This document shows, in pieces, positions 63,701-64,000 of a stretch of 64,000 bases of DNA (within the stretch, counting starts at the first letter, position 1; the number at the start of each line of letters is the position of its first letter). Location: assembly GCA_040285825.1 (NCBI GenBank), contig JAUPSS010000001.1, positions 2,852,001-2,916,000 of the forward strand, given 5' to 3'. Position numbers and translations under genes: made by a program. The notes beneath the pieces are model-generated. The model worked only from the letters and a program-made list of their open reading frames with translations, was not told the DNA's origin and made no database searches. This DNA comes from Eukaryota sp. TZLM1-RC. Lineage: Eukaryota > Metamonada: BaSk clade.

Positions 63701-64000
63701 CAAATCAGCAGATGCAGCACGAGCTTTTAATTGTTCTTGTTTTATTTGGGGACATGTTTTAACGTTATGTCCCGGTTGACGACATTTACCACAACTCTGA
63801 GAATGAACTTTTCCAGTTTTTAATGGTAATGGTTTGATTTTTTCAGATATTTCTATTTTGTCAATTGGTGAGTTACAAGTAGAAATAGATTTTTGACTTT
63901 TTCCAATTTCAGCTGGAGAAAACAAATTTCGAGAAACGGAGTTGTTGAAAGAACGCGCAACAGAATGTAAGGAACGTAATTGTGGTTTTCGTAAACAAAT
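60741..64000 (-). mobile_element. RT1a retrotransposon, almost intact, runs off the right edge
   Basis: A non-LTR element with the 3' end near 60741 and the coding frame from 60819 to beyond 64000. Only one frame break is visible (about 62945), so it is the youngest copy here. Copies at 20690-22365 and 43906-46954 belong to the same group. Confidence 0.88.
60819..64000 (-). pseudogene. RT1a polyprotein: CCHC knuckle, reverse transcriptase, zinc finger, restriction-like endonuclease
   Basis: From the right edge: a Ser/Arg-rich start (open to the edge), CCHC CGKCRQPGHNVKTC (63790), a second finger CIFCTKNLG...FCESC, SGKAPGPS (63090), then a one-base loss at about 62945 that splits two otherwise open frames (62942-edge and 60819-62948). 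In the second: IRPIAIGE, motif A FNLDFKNAFN (residue 77), GVKQGDPLG (128), AYMDDISIIG (162-165 catalytic), thumb, zinc finger CRCGQLINLNHLFNC with ITYRSVVHDAV, and endonuclease RRADLITPASDGVIK, VVDVVTVDVCKDSA, EKSKIKKY, ending DIEF. The copy at 22130 is intact at the shift point, so the shift is a mutation, not programmed. Confidence 0.87.

Overview
The window comes from the nuclear genome of a unicellular eukaryote with an AT-rich, gene-dense sequence. It encodes alpha-tubulin, UPF1, MAK16, a COP9 signalosome subunit 8, a TRAPP subunit, TTC27 and a SERF protein. Most genes lack introns. Where introns can be placed they are tiny: 26-32 nt in most cases, one candidate of 16 nt and one of 44 nt. 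A WD40/EF-hand protein of a ciliary type hints at a flagellate. I cannot name the phylum. Three genes look bacterial in origin: type I glutamine synthetase, a YccF-family membrane protein and a 1210-residue protein of unknown function. Two of these clearly carry spliceosomal mini-introns, so they are not contamination.

Layout: 1-5352 holds a deleted Fanzor remnant, a WD40-like gene, a repeat-rich spacer, a second-lineage Fanzor remnant and an NTH1 endonuclease III. 5661-14000 holds glutamine synthetase, a large EF-hand/WD40 protein and TTC27. 14026-17575 is a wreck made of a Fanzor copy with retrotransposon fragments in and beside it. 17912-24176 holds SERF, alpha-tubulin, a deleted retrotransposon, a Tudor-like gene and a saposin-like gene whose start codons lie four bases apart. 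24764-34680 holds two more lineage-B Fanzor remnants, the 1210-residue protein, an alpha-solenoid protein and a Fanzor copy. 34933 is a tRNA-Trp. 36800-39310 holds a retrotransposon scrap and a deleted MULE transposon. 39681-53977 holds an RCC1-repeat protein, a nested retrotransposon, a small unknown gene, UPF1, TRAPPC2L, MAK16, CSN8 and YccF. 54121-64000 is mostly retrotransposon sequence around an acid-sphingomyelinase-like phosphodiesterase, ending in a nearly intact element that runs off the right edge.

Two mobile systems dominate. The first is Fanzor, the eukaryotic TnpB homologue and RNA-guided nuclease: six remnants in at least two lineages (A and B). The second is a set of non-LTR retrotransposons with an N-terminal CCHC zinc knuckle, a YMDD reverse transcriptase and a C-terminal restriction-like endonuclease with a zinc finger; I call the families RT1, RT2 and RT3.

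The most interesting pattern is where the Fanzor remnants sit. Five of six lie directly upstream of a host gene, in the same orientation, with their 3' end 9-59 bases from the host start codon. In two cases (upstream of the WD40-like gene and of TTC27) the Fanzor stop codon is exactly 41 bases from the host ATG, and those 41 bases are nearly identical although the genes are unrelated. This suggests that the Fanzor 3' end has become, or targets, the promoter/5' leader of host genes.
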